Shown: piece by piece, positions 1-7,538 of the stretch
Layout of the letters: every line of letters starts with the position of its first letter
How positions within the stretch are numbered: the first letter of the stretch is position 1
Source of the DNA: DATNIB01 sp035604685
GTDB taxonomy: Bacteria; Actinomycetota; Acidimicrobiia; Acidimicrobiales; RAAP-2
NCBI GenBank assembly: GCA_035604685.1
Contig: DATNIB010000039.1
Span: forward strand, 1-18,188
DNA length: 18,188 nucleotides
Direction of reading: 5' to 3'
Position numbers and translations under genes: made by a program
The notes under the pieces: model-generated
Seen by the model: only the letters and a program-made list of their open reading frames with translations
Database searches by the model: none
What the model was told of the DNA's origin: nothing

Positions 1-1281
1 GAGCGCCCGCCGTTGGTCCGCCACCCCCCAGCGCTCCCGGTAGCGGGTGACGGCGCGGGCCGCGTCGCGCCAGAGGTCCTGGGCGGCCGCGGTCGCCGGC
101 CGCGGGCCGAGCGCCCGGACCAGGTGTCCGGGCACGATCAACGGCCCGATCGCCCGCCGGGGCTCGCCCACCCCGACGGCGACGCCCGCCGTGCCCGCCC
201 ACCCGTCCACCGAGTCCTCGACGTCGCGGACCGCCCCACCGCCGTCGAGCGCGGCGGCCCACGCCTCGACCACGTCCCGGCGGGGCAGGCCGTCCGGCGA
301 CGCGCCCAAGGCCGCCGCGAAACGCCGCTCGTCCACCCCGCCAGCCAGCCACTTCGACCGACCCCACACCGCCCGGACCTCCGCGGAGGCGAACCCCAGC
401 GCCACGGCCCGCGACCGCCAGGCGACGGCCGCGTCGGCCTCGGGCGCGCGCTTGTCGTCCCGGGTGGTGGCCCAGGCGACCCGCCGGGCCCGCCCCGAAC
501 CAAGCCCGCGGGCGGCCACCGTCTCTTCTATGTCCGCCCGGCGGGAAGAGAACGCACCGATCACGAGCGGCGGCACCCCCGCCACCTCCAGGTACCCCTT
601 GGCTGTCCGCACCCACTGGACCCCCAACCGCTCCCGAAGGGCCCCGCGGAGGTGCGCGCGGTAGAGCTCGCCGGCGGCCCGCCGGTGGGCGAAGAGGCCG
701 CGGCCGTCGACCGCGCTCCACCGGCCGTCGGCCCCCTGGGCCAGGTTGGCCAGCACCAGGTGGGTGTGCAGATGCGGATCCGCGGCCCGGCTTGTCCCGT
801 GGGTGAAGGCCGCGGCGGTCGCCCCGGTGACCGGGAGGAGCGACCGGTCCGCGCCGCTGCCCCGCCGCACGGCCACCGCCCGGCGCTCGACATAGTCGAA
901 GGCCGCGGCGACCGCCGCCTCATGGGCGCCCAGCACTTCGCCGGCCACCTCCGGCGGGGCCAGCGCCAGCAGCACGCTCACCGACTTGGGGGCGGCGAAG
1001 GTGAGGTCGAACGCGCTGACCGACCCCGGACGCCCGGGGCCGAGCGAACGACCGTCGGCCGGGCGCCGACCCGAGAGCATCGCCTCCAACTGGGCGGCGG
1101 CGACCCCGTCGGCCAGGCCGAGCCGTCCGGCCCCCCGCCCGATCCAGCGTCCGGGTTGGCCGCGCCCCAGCCCGCTACCGGTGACCTCCGGCCAACCGCC
1201 CGAGACGAACGACAGCTCCGACGCCAGATCGGCCAGGTAGTAGTCGCCCCGGCTGTGGTGGAGGGGAAAGACAGTCAGCAC
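1..1281 (-). CDS. MobF-family conjugative relaxase (TrwC/TraA type), N-terminal part, runs off the left edge
   Basis: The visible 427 residues are the 5' part of a gene that continues past base 1. Relaxases of this family nick a plasmid or element at oriT and stay covalently attached through an N-terminal tyrosine. Seen here: a tyrosine pair at residues 14-15 (GDYYLAD), a W-x-G-x-GA segment near 46-51, a DLTF-APKSVSVL block at 92-104, and HGTSR at 161-165 leading into DPHLHTH at 168-174, the metal-binding histidine triad. A GVPP..I..FSSRR segment follows. This order matches the whole TrwC relaxase domain. I chose the GTG at 1281 because it gives the short N-terminus before the tyrosines that is typical of the family; there is no clear ribosome binding site. 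Whether a helicase domain follows cannot be seen. It lies 73 bases downstream of the PafBC-type regulator and is codirectional with it. Confidence 0.88.
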   Translation of the reverse strand, partial: MLTVFPLHHSRGDYYLADLASELSFVSGGWPEVTGSGLGRGQPGRWIGRGAGRLGLADGVAAAQLEAMLSGRRPADGRSLGPGRPGSVSAFDLTFAAPKSVSVLLALAPPEVAGEVLGAHEAAVAAAFDYVERRAVAVRRGSGADRSLLPVTGATAAAFTHGTSRAADPHLHTHLVLANLAQGADGRWSAVDGRGLFAHRRAAGELYRAHLRGALRERLGVQWVRTAKGYLEVAGVPPLVIGAFSSRRADIEETVAARGLGSGRARRVAWATTRDDKRAPEADAAVAWRSRAVALGFASAEVRAVWGRSKWLAGGVDERRFAAALGASPDGLPRRDVVEAWAAALDGGGAVRDVEDSVDGWAGTAGVAVGVGEPRRAIGPLIVPGHLVRALGPRPATAAAQDLWRDAARAVTRYRERWGVADQRRAL

Positions 1282-1354
1282 CGGCCGCCGGCGCGAGGGG
1301 CCATCGGCCGAGCGAACGCCAACGACCTCGCTGCGGACCTGGCGGCCCGGCCGG

Positions 1355-3301
1355 CTACCCCTCCCGGTACCGGGCCAGCACCCGGCGCGCGGCGGCCGCG
1401 CCGAGGTCGACCCAGTCGGCCGGCTCCTCGACGCGGGCCTCCGGGCCCGCCTGGAGGAGGAGCCGCTCCAACCAGGCCACCCCGCCGACGGCCAGCGTGA
1501 CCACGGCGCCGCGGTCGCTCTTCTCCATGGTGAGCACCGGCACGGTGTCGACCACCCAGACGGCGTCGGGACCGAGGGCGAGGCGCACCACGGTCGCACT
1601 GGGGCCCGGCACGTAGGCGTCGGCCCCGGGGTCCGCCAACGCCACCGGTTCGGGCGCCTCGCCCACCTCGCGCATCGAGCGCACCCGGTCGACCCGGAAC
1701 CGCCGGACGCCGTCCGCGCGGTGGCAGTAGGCGTCGAGATACCAGTGGCCGTCGAGCGAGACCACGCGGATCGGGTCGACCGTGCGCCGGGTCACCTCGT
1801 CGGTCGACCCCGAGTGGTACTCGATGTCGAGGCGCCGGCGCTCCTCGACGGCCCGACGGACGTCGGACAGCAGGGAGGGTGACGGGAGATCCACCACCAG
1901 GGCGGGCCGTTCGCCCAGCGCGGCGTCGAGTTTGGCGAGGGCGCGAGCGAGCGAGCCGTCCTCGTCGGCCCCCGGGACCGCCAGGATGGTCCGCCCGGCC
2001 GCCGACAGTGCGAACCCCTCGGCCGCCGTGAGGCGCCGCGGCCGGGCCAGCTCCTCTGAGAGGAACGTGGTCACGGCCGTGTCGGTCACGACGATCTCCA
2101 TGAGGACGTCGGGCGAATACGGGGGCAGCCCGCAGCAGGCCGCCAGCTCCAGTTCGCGCACGAGCTCGTCCTCGGCGAGGCCGAAGCGGCGCGCCACCTC
2201 CTCGATCGGGGCTTCGCCCACCCGGGCCAGCCAGCCCACGATCGCGAGCAGGCGACGGAGGCGGAGGCGGGTGTCGCTCGAGGCCGAGGCGTCGTCGCCC
2301 CCGATCCCCTCGGTCGGCGGCTCGCCCCGACCCGGGCCTCCCCGCCCGCCGCGACGCCGCGGGCGCGGCGGCGACGCGGCCGCGGCGACGATCGCCTCCA
2401 GCCAGGTCACCAGGCGGTCGCGCTCTTCCGCCGGCCCGATCACCCGCGCGTGGTCCAAGAGGCCCAGCAACCACGAGCGGAAGGCGGCGGGGCTGGCCAC
2501 CCCCAGGCGCAGCACGACCGAGCCGTCGGCTCGGCGCTGCTGGACGGCGGCCTGGCCCACCTCCTCGACCACCCGTCCGGCCTCGACCGGGTCGACCACG
2601 ACGATGACGTCGTCCTCCTCGTCGGTCCCGAGGCGCCAGGGCTCCTCGGGCGCTCCGCCAGCCGCGTCGAAGCCGTCGGGGAGCGCGCCGCTGCCGGGCT
2701 CGCCGACGCTCGGGACGTCCTCGATGCGGTCCACCCGGAACGTGCGGGCGTCGTCGCGCGCGGCGTCCCACCCGACCACATACCAGCGCCCGTGGCGGAA
2801 CCACAGACCGCCGGGTGCGAGGTCGCGCCGCTCGCCCCGGTAGGAGAACTGCACCCGCGCCCTCGTGCGCACGGCCTCGAACAGCGGCACGAGGGCGGCG
2901 GGCGGCACGAAGGAGGCGAGCGGCCGGGTGTCGCTCAACCCGGTCGCGCCCAACTTCAACAACGCGTCCCTCCCGCTAGGATCGCCCAGGTGCACGCCGG
3001 CGACGGCGAGATGGAGGGCCGCCTGCTCGTCCGGCGCCAGCTCGAGGTCCGGCAGGTAGAACGCCTCGGGGTCGATCCGGTACCCATACTGCTCGGGTCC
3101 GCCGATCGACTCGGTGAGGACCGGGATCCCCTCCTCGCGCAGCAGCCGCTTGTCGCGTTCGAAGGCCTGGCGCCGGGCGTCCTTGCCCGCCGGGTAGCCG
3201 GGCACGTCGCCCGCCAGCTCGTCCAGGGTGAGCGGACGCGTGGCGTTGAGCAGGACCAGCACGAGATCGGTGAGCCGCTCGAGGCGGTCGAGCTTCGCCA
3301 T
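1355..3301 (-). CDS. pafBC: PafB-PafC fusion, WYL-domain transcriptional regulator (648 aa)
   Basis: Two WYL regulators are joined in one chain. The first half has a winged helix-turn-helix (about 1-75), a WYL domain (about 145-200, with RWYVVGWD near 172) and a WCX-like C-terminal domain (about 230-308). A basic, Gly/Pro-rich linker at about 310-343 follows. The second half has a second helix-turn-helix of PafC type (345-410, with a CCGLPPYSPD segment), a WYL domain (about 480-545, including HWYLDAYC at 519-526 and FRVDRV) and a second WCX domain (about 565-645). In mycobacteria PafB and PafC are separate adjacent genes whose heterodimer activates the RecA/LexA-independent DNA damage response; fusions are known in other actinobacteria. 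That role is inferred here. No proteasome genes (pafA, prc) are in the window. ATG 3301 has no Shine-Dalgarno sequence but does have a TAACCT hexamer exactly 7 nt upstream. Confidence 0.88.
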   Translation of the reverse strand: MAKLDRLERLTDLVLVLLNATRPLTLDELAGDVPGYPAGKDARRQAFERDKRLLREEGIPVLTESIGGPEQYGYRIDPEAFYLPDLELAPDEQAALHLAVAGVHLGDPSGRDALLKLGATGLSDTRPLASFVPPAALVPLFEAVRTRARVQFSYRGERRDLAPGGLWFRHGRWYVVGWDAARDDARTFRVDRIEDVPSVGEPGSGALPDGFDAAGGAPEEPWRLGTDEEDDVIVVVDPVEAGRVVEEVGQAAVQQRRADGSVVLRLGVASPAAFRSWLLGLLDHARVIGPAEERDRLVTWLEAIVAAAASPPRPRRRGGRGGPGRGEPPTEGIGGDDASASSDTRLRLRRLLAIVGWLARVGEAPIEEVARRFGLAEDELVRELELAACCGLPPYSPDVLMEIVVTDTAVTTFLSEELARPRRLTAAEGFALSAAGRTILAVPGADEDGSLARALAKLDAALGERPALVVDLPSPSLLSDVRRAVEERRRLDIEYHSGSTDEVTRRTVDPIRVVSLDGHWYLDAYCHRADGVRRFRVDRVRSMREVGEAPEPVALADPGADAYVPGPSATVVRLALGPDAVWVVDTVPVLTMEKSDRGAVVTLAVGGVAWLERLLLQAGPEARVEEPADWVDLGAAAARRVLARYREG

Positions 3302-3308
3302 CGGCGTC

Positions 3309-3314
3309 AGGTTA
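3309..3314 (-). promoter_or_regulatory. -10 hexamer TAACCT for leaderless pafBC
   Basis: TAACCT (TAnnnT type) ends 7 nt before the ATG at 3301, so transcription would begin at or next to the start codon. The second pilT has the same spacing. No convincing -35 element is visible. The divergent ctaG-like gene starts only 26 bases away, so the two promoters must overlap. Confidence 0.45.
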
Positions 3315-3327
3315 GGACGGCGGTCCG

Positions 3328-4227
3328 ATGAGCCCGTCGCCGTGGGCCTTCCAGGCCCACGCGCTCAGCTGGCTGGTCGTGGTCGCCGCCGCCGTCGGCT
3401 ACTGGCGGGTGCTGCGCCGAGGGGGCATCGACGCCACGCGGCGCGAGGTGCTGGCCTTCGCCGGGGGCCTGGCCGCCGCGCTGGTCGCCCTCACCTGGCC
3501 GCTGGCCGACCTGGCCCGCGGCTCGCTCACCGCGCTCGTCTGTCAGCGGCTGCTCCTCCTGCTGGCCGTGCCGGGACTGCTCATGGTGGGCCTGCCCGAG
3601 GCGCTGGTGGTCCGCTGGACCCGCCCGCGGGTGATCGACTCGTTGGTCCGCTGGTGCAGCCGCCCGCCGATCGCGGTGCCGCTCGTCACGACCTGCGCCG
3701 TGGCCACGCTGACGACCGCCGCGGTGGACGCCTCGGCGAGCCAGGCGGTCGTGCGCGCCGCGCTGGACGCGGTGCTGGTGGCCGCCGGCTCGGTCCTGTG
3801 GCTCCCGGTCGCGCGCGGGTTCCCGGCGACCCACCGGCCGTCGCCCCTCGGGCGGGCCGGCTACCTCATCGTCCAGTCGATCGTGCCCAGCTTTCTCGCC
3901 ATCGTCTGGATCTTCGCCCGGCACCCCCTGTACCCGGCGTTCGCCCACAGCGCCACCATCGGCGGAGTCTCGGCCGTCCTCGACCAGCAGCTGGCCGGCT
4001 TCGTGGCCAAGTTCGCGACCATCGCCGTCCTCTGGGCGGTCGCCTTCGTGGGGCTGTCCCGGGCGCACCTGCTCGGAGCCGCGGGAGAAGACGCCGATCC
4101 GTTGCGGTGGGCCGACGTCCAGCGGCAATTCGAGCGCGCCGACCGCGCACAGAGACCCAAGAGCGCCTGGTTCCCGGGCGCCCGCCCGGGAGAGACCGGC
4201 GCGGCCTCGGCGGCCGAAGACCACTGA
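3328..4227 (+). CDS. CtaG/caa3-type cytochrome c oxidase assembly factor-like membrane protein (299 aa)
   Basis: A polytopic membrane protein with about seven hydrophobic segments (roughly 12-28, 42-58, 70-88, 114-134, 142-162, 178-198 and 224-244) and a charged C-terminal tail. The layout and the segment YLIVQSIVPSFLAIVWIF (179-196), followed by LYPAF and LDQQLAGFVAKF (218-229), fit the CtaG (caa3_CtaG) family, which acts in assembling or delivering copper to haem-copper oxidases. The third segment, where this family usually carries an HM..QH histidine signature before a Leu-rich helix and a GLP turn, here reads LTALVCQRLLLLLAVPG, so both histidines are missing. No oxidase genes are near. 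It is divergent from pafBC, and its 3' end is 47 bases from the convergent pilC. The family call is fairly firm; a role in oxidase assembly is uncertain. Confidence 0.75.
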   Translation: MSPSPWAFQAHALSWLVVVAAAVGYWRVLRRGGIDATRREVLAFAGGLAAALVALTWPLADLARGSLTALVCQRLLLLLAVPGLLMVGLPEALVVRWTRPRVIDSLVRWCSRPPIAVPLVTTCAVATLTTAAVDASASQAVVRAALDAVLVAAGSVLWLPVARGFPATHRPSPLGRAGYLIVQSIVPSFLAIVWIFARHPLYPAFAHSATIGGVSAVLDQQLAGFVAKFATIAVLWAVAFVGLSRAHLLGAAGEDADPLRWADVQRQFERADRAQRPKSAWFPGARPGETGAASAAEDH

Positions 4228-4274
4228 TCGACTCGCCCCCGCTCCCCGATGCCGCGCCCCGGCACCGAGGCGGC

Positions 4275-5501
4275 TCAGTGAATGAGCTTGATGTAGCTGA
4301 ACATCGGGAGGTAGAGGCAGATGATGATCGTGCCGACGACGGCGCCCATCACGACCACCAAGAAGGGCTCCAGGATCGACGTCAGGTTGTCGACGGTCTG
4401 GTCGACCTCGCCGTTGTAGAACTCCGAGACGCGCGCCAACATCTCGTCCAGGGCGCCGGTCTGCTCGCCCACCTCGACCATCTGGACGATCAGCACGGGG
4501 AAGACGTTCTCCATCTCCTTCATGGGTTCGGCGAACGTCCGGCCCTCCCGCACCTTGGCCTTCACGTGGAGGACTGCCTGCTCGAACAGGGCGTTGCCCG
4601 ATGAGTTGGCGACGATGTCGAGGGCCTCGAGGGCCGGCACGCCGGCCGACAGCATCGAGGAGAGCGTCGCCGAGAAACGGCTCAGGGCCGCCTTGTGGGC
4701 GAGGTCGCCGAACACCGGCGGACGGAGCTTGAAGGTGTCCCACTTCAGCCGGCCGGCCGGCGTCTTGACCCACCGTTTGAACAGGATGAAGCCGCCCACC
4801 GCGCAGGCGATGATCACCAGCACGTGCCAGCTGACCAGGGCGTCGGAGACCGAGATCAAGAGGCGGGTCGGCAGGGGGAGCTTGCCGCCGAGGCTGGCGA
4901 ACAGCTTCTTGAAGATCGGCACCAGGACCGTCATCATGACGAGGAAGATCACGCCGATCACGCTGATCACCACGATCGGGTAGGTCATGGCGCCGCGGAT
5001 CTTCCGGTTGAGCTCGACCTCCTTCTCCAGCGTGGCCGCCGTGTTCTTCAACACGATGTCGATGCTGCCGCCGGCCTCGCCGGCTTCCACCATCGAGACG
5101 TACAACGAGTCGAAGACCTTGGGGTGCTTGCCGAGCGCCCGGGAGAGGGAGATGCCGGCCTCGACGTCTTCGTGGACCTCGCGTAGCTGGGCCGCGAAGT
5201 ACTTGTTCTCGACCTGCGCGGCGAGCACCGCCAGCGAGCGGCTGATGGATAGACCGGAGTCCACCATGGTGGCGAACTGGCGCGTGAAGACCGCCACCTC
5301 CTTGGGCTTGATCTTGTCCGTGAACCCCGGGATGACGATCTCGGTCTTGAGACCCGCCCCCTTGGCGGGGGTGACGGCGACCGGCAGGTACCCCATCTGG
5401 CGCAGGCGGCCCACCACGATGGGCAGGCTGTCCCCGTCCAGGGTCCCTTCGACCAGATTCCCCATCTGGTCCCGCACCTTGTAATCGAACGTCGTCGCCA
5501 C
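4275..5501 (-). CDS. pilC: PilC, type IV pilus inner-membrane platform protein (408 aa)
   Basis: PilC is the polytopic platform beneath the pilus that couples the PilB and PilT ATPases to pilin assembly. Two T2SSF (GspF) domains are clear, at about 68-191 and 271-393. Each starts with the family pattern (FTRQFATMVDSGL at 72-84; FSATLSSMLSAGVP at 276-289) and has the E-GE-G turn (VEAGEAGGS at 138-146; VEVGEQTGA at 342-350). Hydrophobic helices lie at about 174-196, 225-241 and 378-399. The length is normal for the family. The start is GTG, fixed by a strong AGAGAGGA ribosome binding site 5 nt upstream. It is the last gene of the pilB-pilT-pilC operon, 39 bases after pilT. Confidence 0.95.
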   Translation of the reverse strand: MATTFDYKVRDQMGNLVEGTLDGDSLPIVVGRLRQMGYLPVAVTPAKGAGLKTEIVIPGFTDKIKPKEVAVFTRQFATMVDSGLSISRSLAVLAAQVENKYFAAQLREVHEDVEAGISLSRALGKHPKVFDSLYVSMVEAGEAGGSIDIVLKNTAATLEKEVELNRKIRGAMTYPIVVISVIGVIFLVMMTVLVPIFKKLFASLGGKLPLPTRLLISVSDALVSWHVLVIIACAVGGFILFKRWVKTPAGRLKWDTFKLRPPVFGDLAHKAALSRFSATLSSMLSAGVPALEALDIVANSSGNALFEQAVLHVKAKVREGRTFAEPMKEMENVFPVLIVQMVEVGEQTGALDEMLARVSEFYNGEVDQTVDNLTSILEPFLVVVMGAVVGTIIICLYLPMFSYIKLIH

Positions 5502-5506
5502 GTCAG

Positions 5507-5514
5507 TCCTCTCT
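5507..5514 (-). promoter_or_regulatory. Ribosome binding site of pilC
   Basis: AGAGAGGA on the minus strand, 5 nt before the GTG at 5501. It is the clearest Shine-Dalgarno sequence in the window and decides the GTG start. Confidence 0.75.
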
Positions 5515-5540
5515 TTGCGCCAGCGAGCCTGGTCCGCTCA

Positions 5541-7538
5541 TCAGTCGGTCAACTGCATCGAACTCAGGTGGTTCTGCAGGTCCTCTTCGCTGCGGCACCG
5601 GTCCTTGGCCATGGCGACCGTGATCTGCTGCTGCTTCACGAGGAGGGCCAGGCTCTGGTCCATCGTCTGCATCCCGAACTGACCCCCGGTCTGCATGATC
5701 GACGCGACCTGGTGGGTCTTCGCGCCCCGGATCAGGTTCTGCACCGCGGGGGTGCAGACGAGGACCTCACACGCCGCCACCCGGCCCTGTCCGTCCTTGG
5801 TCGGCACCAGCTGCTGGGTCACCACGCCCTGGAGGGACGAGCCGAGCTGGATGCGGATCTGCTCCTGCTGGTTGGCCGGGAAGACGTCGATCACCCGGTC
5901 GATGGTCGACGGGGCGTCCTGGGTGTGCAGGGTGGCGAACACCAGGTGGCCGGTCTCGGCGGCGGTGAGCGCCGTCGAGATCGTCTCCAGGTCCCGAAGC
6001 TCACCGACCAGCACCACATCGGGGTCCTGGCGGAGCACGCGGCGCAGGGCCTCTGAGAACGACGCGGTGTCCTCCCCGATCTCGCGCTGGCTGATCACGC
6101 AGCGCTTGTGGGTATGGAGGAACTCGATCGGGTCCTCGACGGTCACGATGTGGAGCGGCTTCGTGCGGTTGATGATGTCGATGAGCGAGGCCAGCGACGT
6201 CGACTTCCCCGACCCCGTGGGACCCGTGACGAGCACCAGCCCGCGCCGCAGGTCGGTGAAGCTGCGGACCGAGCCCGGCAGCCCGAGGGTGTCGAACTCC
6301 GGGATGTCGTGGGGAATCGGCCGCATGGCCACCGCGATCGTGCCGCGCTGGAGGGCGACGTTGACACGGAACCGGCCCACGCCAGCCACGGAGTGGGACG
6401 TGTCGAGCTCGTGCTCGGCCTCGAAGCGCTCGCGCTGGGTTTGGGGCAGGATCCCGAACACCATCTCGCGCAGCGTCTCGGCCTCGAGGCTGTCGATGTC
6501 GGGCATGGGCCGCAGCGCGCCGTGCAAGCGCACCGTCGGCGGGATGTTGGCGCTGAGGTGCAGGTCGGACGCGCCGATGCTGATCACGTAGCGCAACAGG
6601 TCGTCGATGTGGAGGCGGAACCCCGTGTCGGTGTTGCGACGCTTGTTGAGCGAGGCGGAGCCTCCGAGCGCGACCACGAGCGGCGGTGCGTCGGGCACCG
6701 GCACGTCCGCCGCCACCGGTGGATCGATCGGCACCATCACGCGGGGCGGTGGCGGCGGGGCCATGGGCGGTGGCGGCGGGGGCGGTGGCGCCTCCTGTGC
6801 GCTGACCCGGGCCCCGACGGGCGCGTCGGCGCCGACCTCGCCCCCTCGCGCATGGCGCGGCGGGGTCAGGCCCTGGTCGGCGGTGAGCAGCGCCGAACCG
6901 TTGGCGTGGCGTGGCGTGGCGGCAGCGGTCGGCGGCTCGGGCACGGGTGCGCCCTGCGAGAGGCCGTTGGTCTGGGCGTCGTGGCCGTTGCTCGACGGCA
7001 CCCGGGAGTCGGGCTGATCGCCCACGTGACCGTTGGCCGCGTGTCCGTTGGCGAGGTGGCCGTTCTCGGCGGGCGCTGGTGCGGGACGCGCGCCGGGCGC
7101 CAGCAGCCGGTCGATCACCAGGGGATCGCCCAGCACCGGCACGATCTCATACCCGAGCAGGTCGCCCAGGGACCCGACGTCGATCGGATCCGGGGGTTCG
7201 GCGAAGGCGAGCACCGCCTGCTTGCCGACGACGCGCACCGGCACGGCGCGCTGGTCGCGGGCCAACAACGGCGGGATCAGACGCATGACGTCGGGAGCGG
7301 GTGGCTCGGTCTCCAGATTGACGGTCGGCAACCGGGCCAGCTGGCCCATGGTGTTCACGACGACGCCGACCAGGCCGGGGTTCTCGGCGATGAGGACGGC
7401 GCTGAGCGCGACGTCGGCCTCGGTGGCATGGGCCAGCGATCCGGAGATCGCCTCTTCGGACACGAAGCCGCCCGCCACCAGGGCCCGGGCCAGCCGGCGC
7501 GACCACTCGGCCCGCGCGTCGCTCGTGATGGGGCTCAT
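5541..7538 (-). CDS. pilT: PilT-type retraction ATPase with an extra MshEN-like N-terminal domain (665 aa)
   Basis: The C-terminal part (about 305-650) is a full PilT motor: SDLHL at 324-328, Walker A GPTGSGKST at 439-447, Asp box VTVEDPIEF at 465-473, Walker B VVLVGELRDLET at 508-519, His box ETGHLVFATLHT at 528-539, and AVQNLIRG at 598-605, which matches the AIRNLIRE retraction motif of PilT. PilT drives pilus depolymerisation. The gene is odd because it is nearly twice the usual length of about 350. Residues 1-148 look like the MshEN/GspE N-terminal domain normally found in PilB. A 150-residue linker follows, with ANGH repeats (157-171) and proline runs (251-265). The ATG at 7538 overlaps the pilB stop as ATGA, so the two are probably translationally coupled. 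The reading frame stays open upstream inside pilB, but that part is antisense-like, low-information sequence. Confidence 0.93.
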   Translation of the reverse strand: MSPITSDARAEWSRRLARALVAGGFVSEEAISGSLAHATEADVALSAVLIAENPGLVGVVVNTMGQLARLPTVNLETEPPAPDVMRLIPPLLARDQRAVPVRVVGKQAVLAFAEPPDPIDVGSLGDLLGYEIVPVLGDPLVIDRLLAPGARPAPAPAENGHLANGHAANGHVGDQPDSRVPSSNGHDAQTNGLSQGAPVPEPPTAAATPRHANGSALLTADQGLTPPRHARGGEVGADAPVGARVSAQEAPPPPPPPPMAPPPPPRVMVPIDPPVAADVPVPDAPPLVVALGGSASLNKRRNTDTGFRLHIDDLLRYVISIGASDLHLSANIPPTVRLHGALRPMPDIDSLEAETLREMVFGILPQTQRERFEAEHELDTSHSVAGVGRFRVNVALQRGTIAVAMRPIPHDIPEFDTLGLPGSVRSFTDLRRGLVLVTGPTGSGKSTSLASLIDIINRTKPLHIVTVEDPIEFLHTHKRCVISQREIGEDTASFSEALRRVLRQDPDVVLVGELRDLETISTALTAAETGHLVFATLHTQDAPSTIDRVIDVFPANQQEQIRIQLGSSLQGVVTQQLVPTKDGQGRVAACEVLVCTPAVQNLIRGAKTHQVASIMQTGGQFGMQTMDQSLALLVKQQQITVAMAKDRCRSEEDLQNHLSSMQLTD
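6744..6788 (-). repeat. Polyproline-coding tract in pilT
   Basis: Codes for eight prolines, a Met-Ala break, then five more prolines (PilT residues 251-265). It is part of the flexible linker between the N-terminal domain and the motor core. The DNA is a GGCGGT/GGCGGC simple repeat on the plus strand and so is prone to slippage. Confidence 0.8.
7026..7070 (-). repeat. Three tandem 15-bp units encoding (x)xNGH in pilT
   Basis: Three 15-base units at 7026-7040, 7041-7055 and 7056-7070 share GTGnCCGTT on the plus strand. They encode AENGH, LANGH and AANGH (PilT residues 157-171). A fourth NGH occurs alone at residues 184-186. Because the units keep the frame, changes in copy number would only change linker length. 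Confidence 0.8.

Noticed and set aside
13..1500. Long plus-strand open frame opposite the relaxase and the end of pafBC
   Set aside because: Pro/Arg/Gly-rich composition with no domain; the minus strand carries clear relaxase motifs over the same bases.
4250..4264. Hairpin TGCCG-N5-CGGCA between the convergent ctaG-like and pilC genes as a terminator
   Set aside because: Only 5 bp and no T-run on either side.
3307..4773. Long minus-strand frame opposite the ctaG-like gene and overlapping pilC
   Set aside because: Arg/Gly-rich shadow frame typical of high-GC DNA; the overlapped genes have recognisable families.
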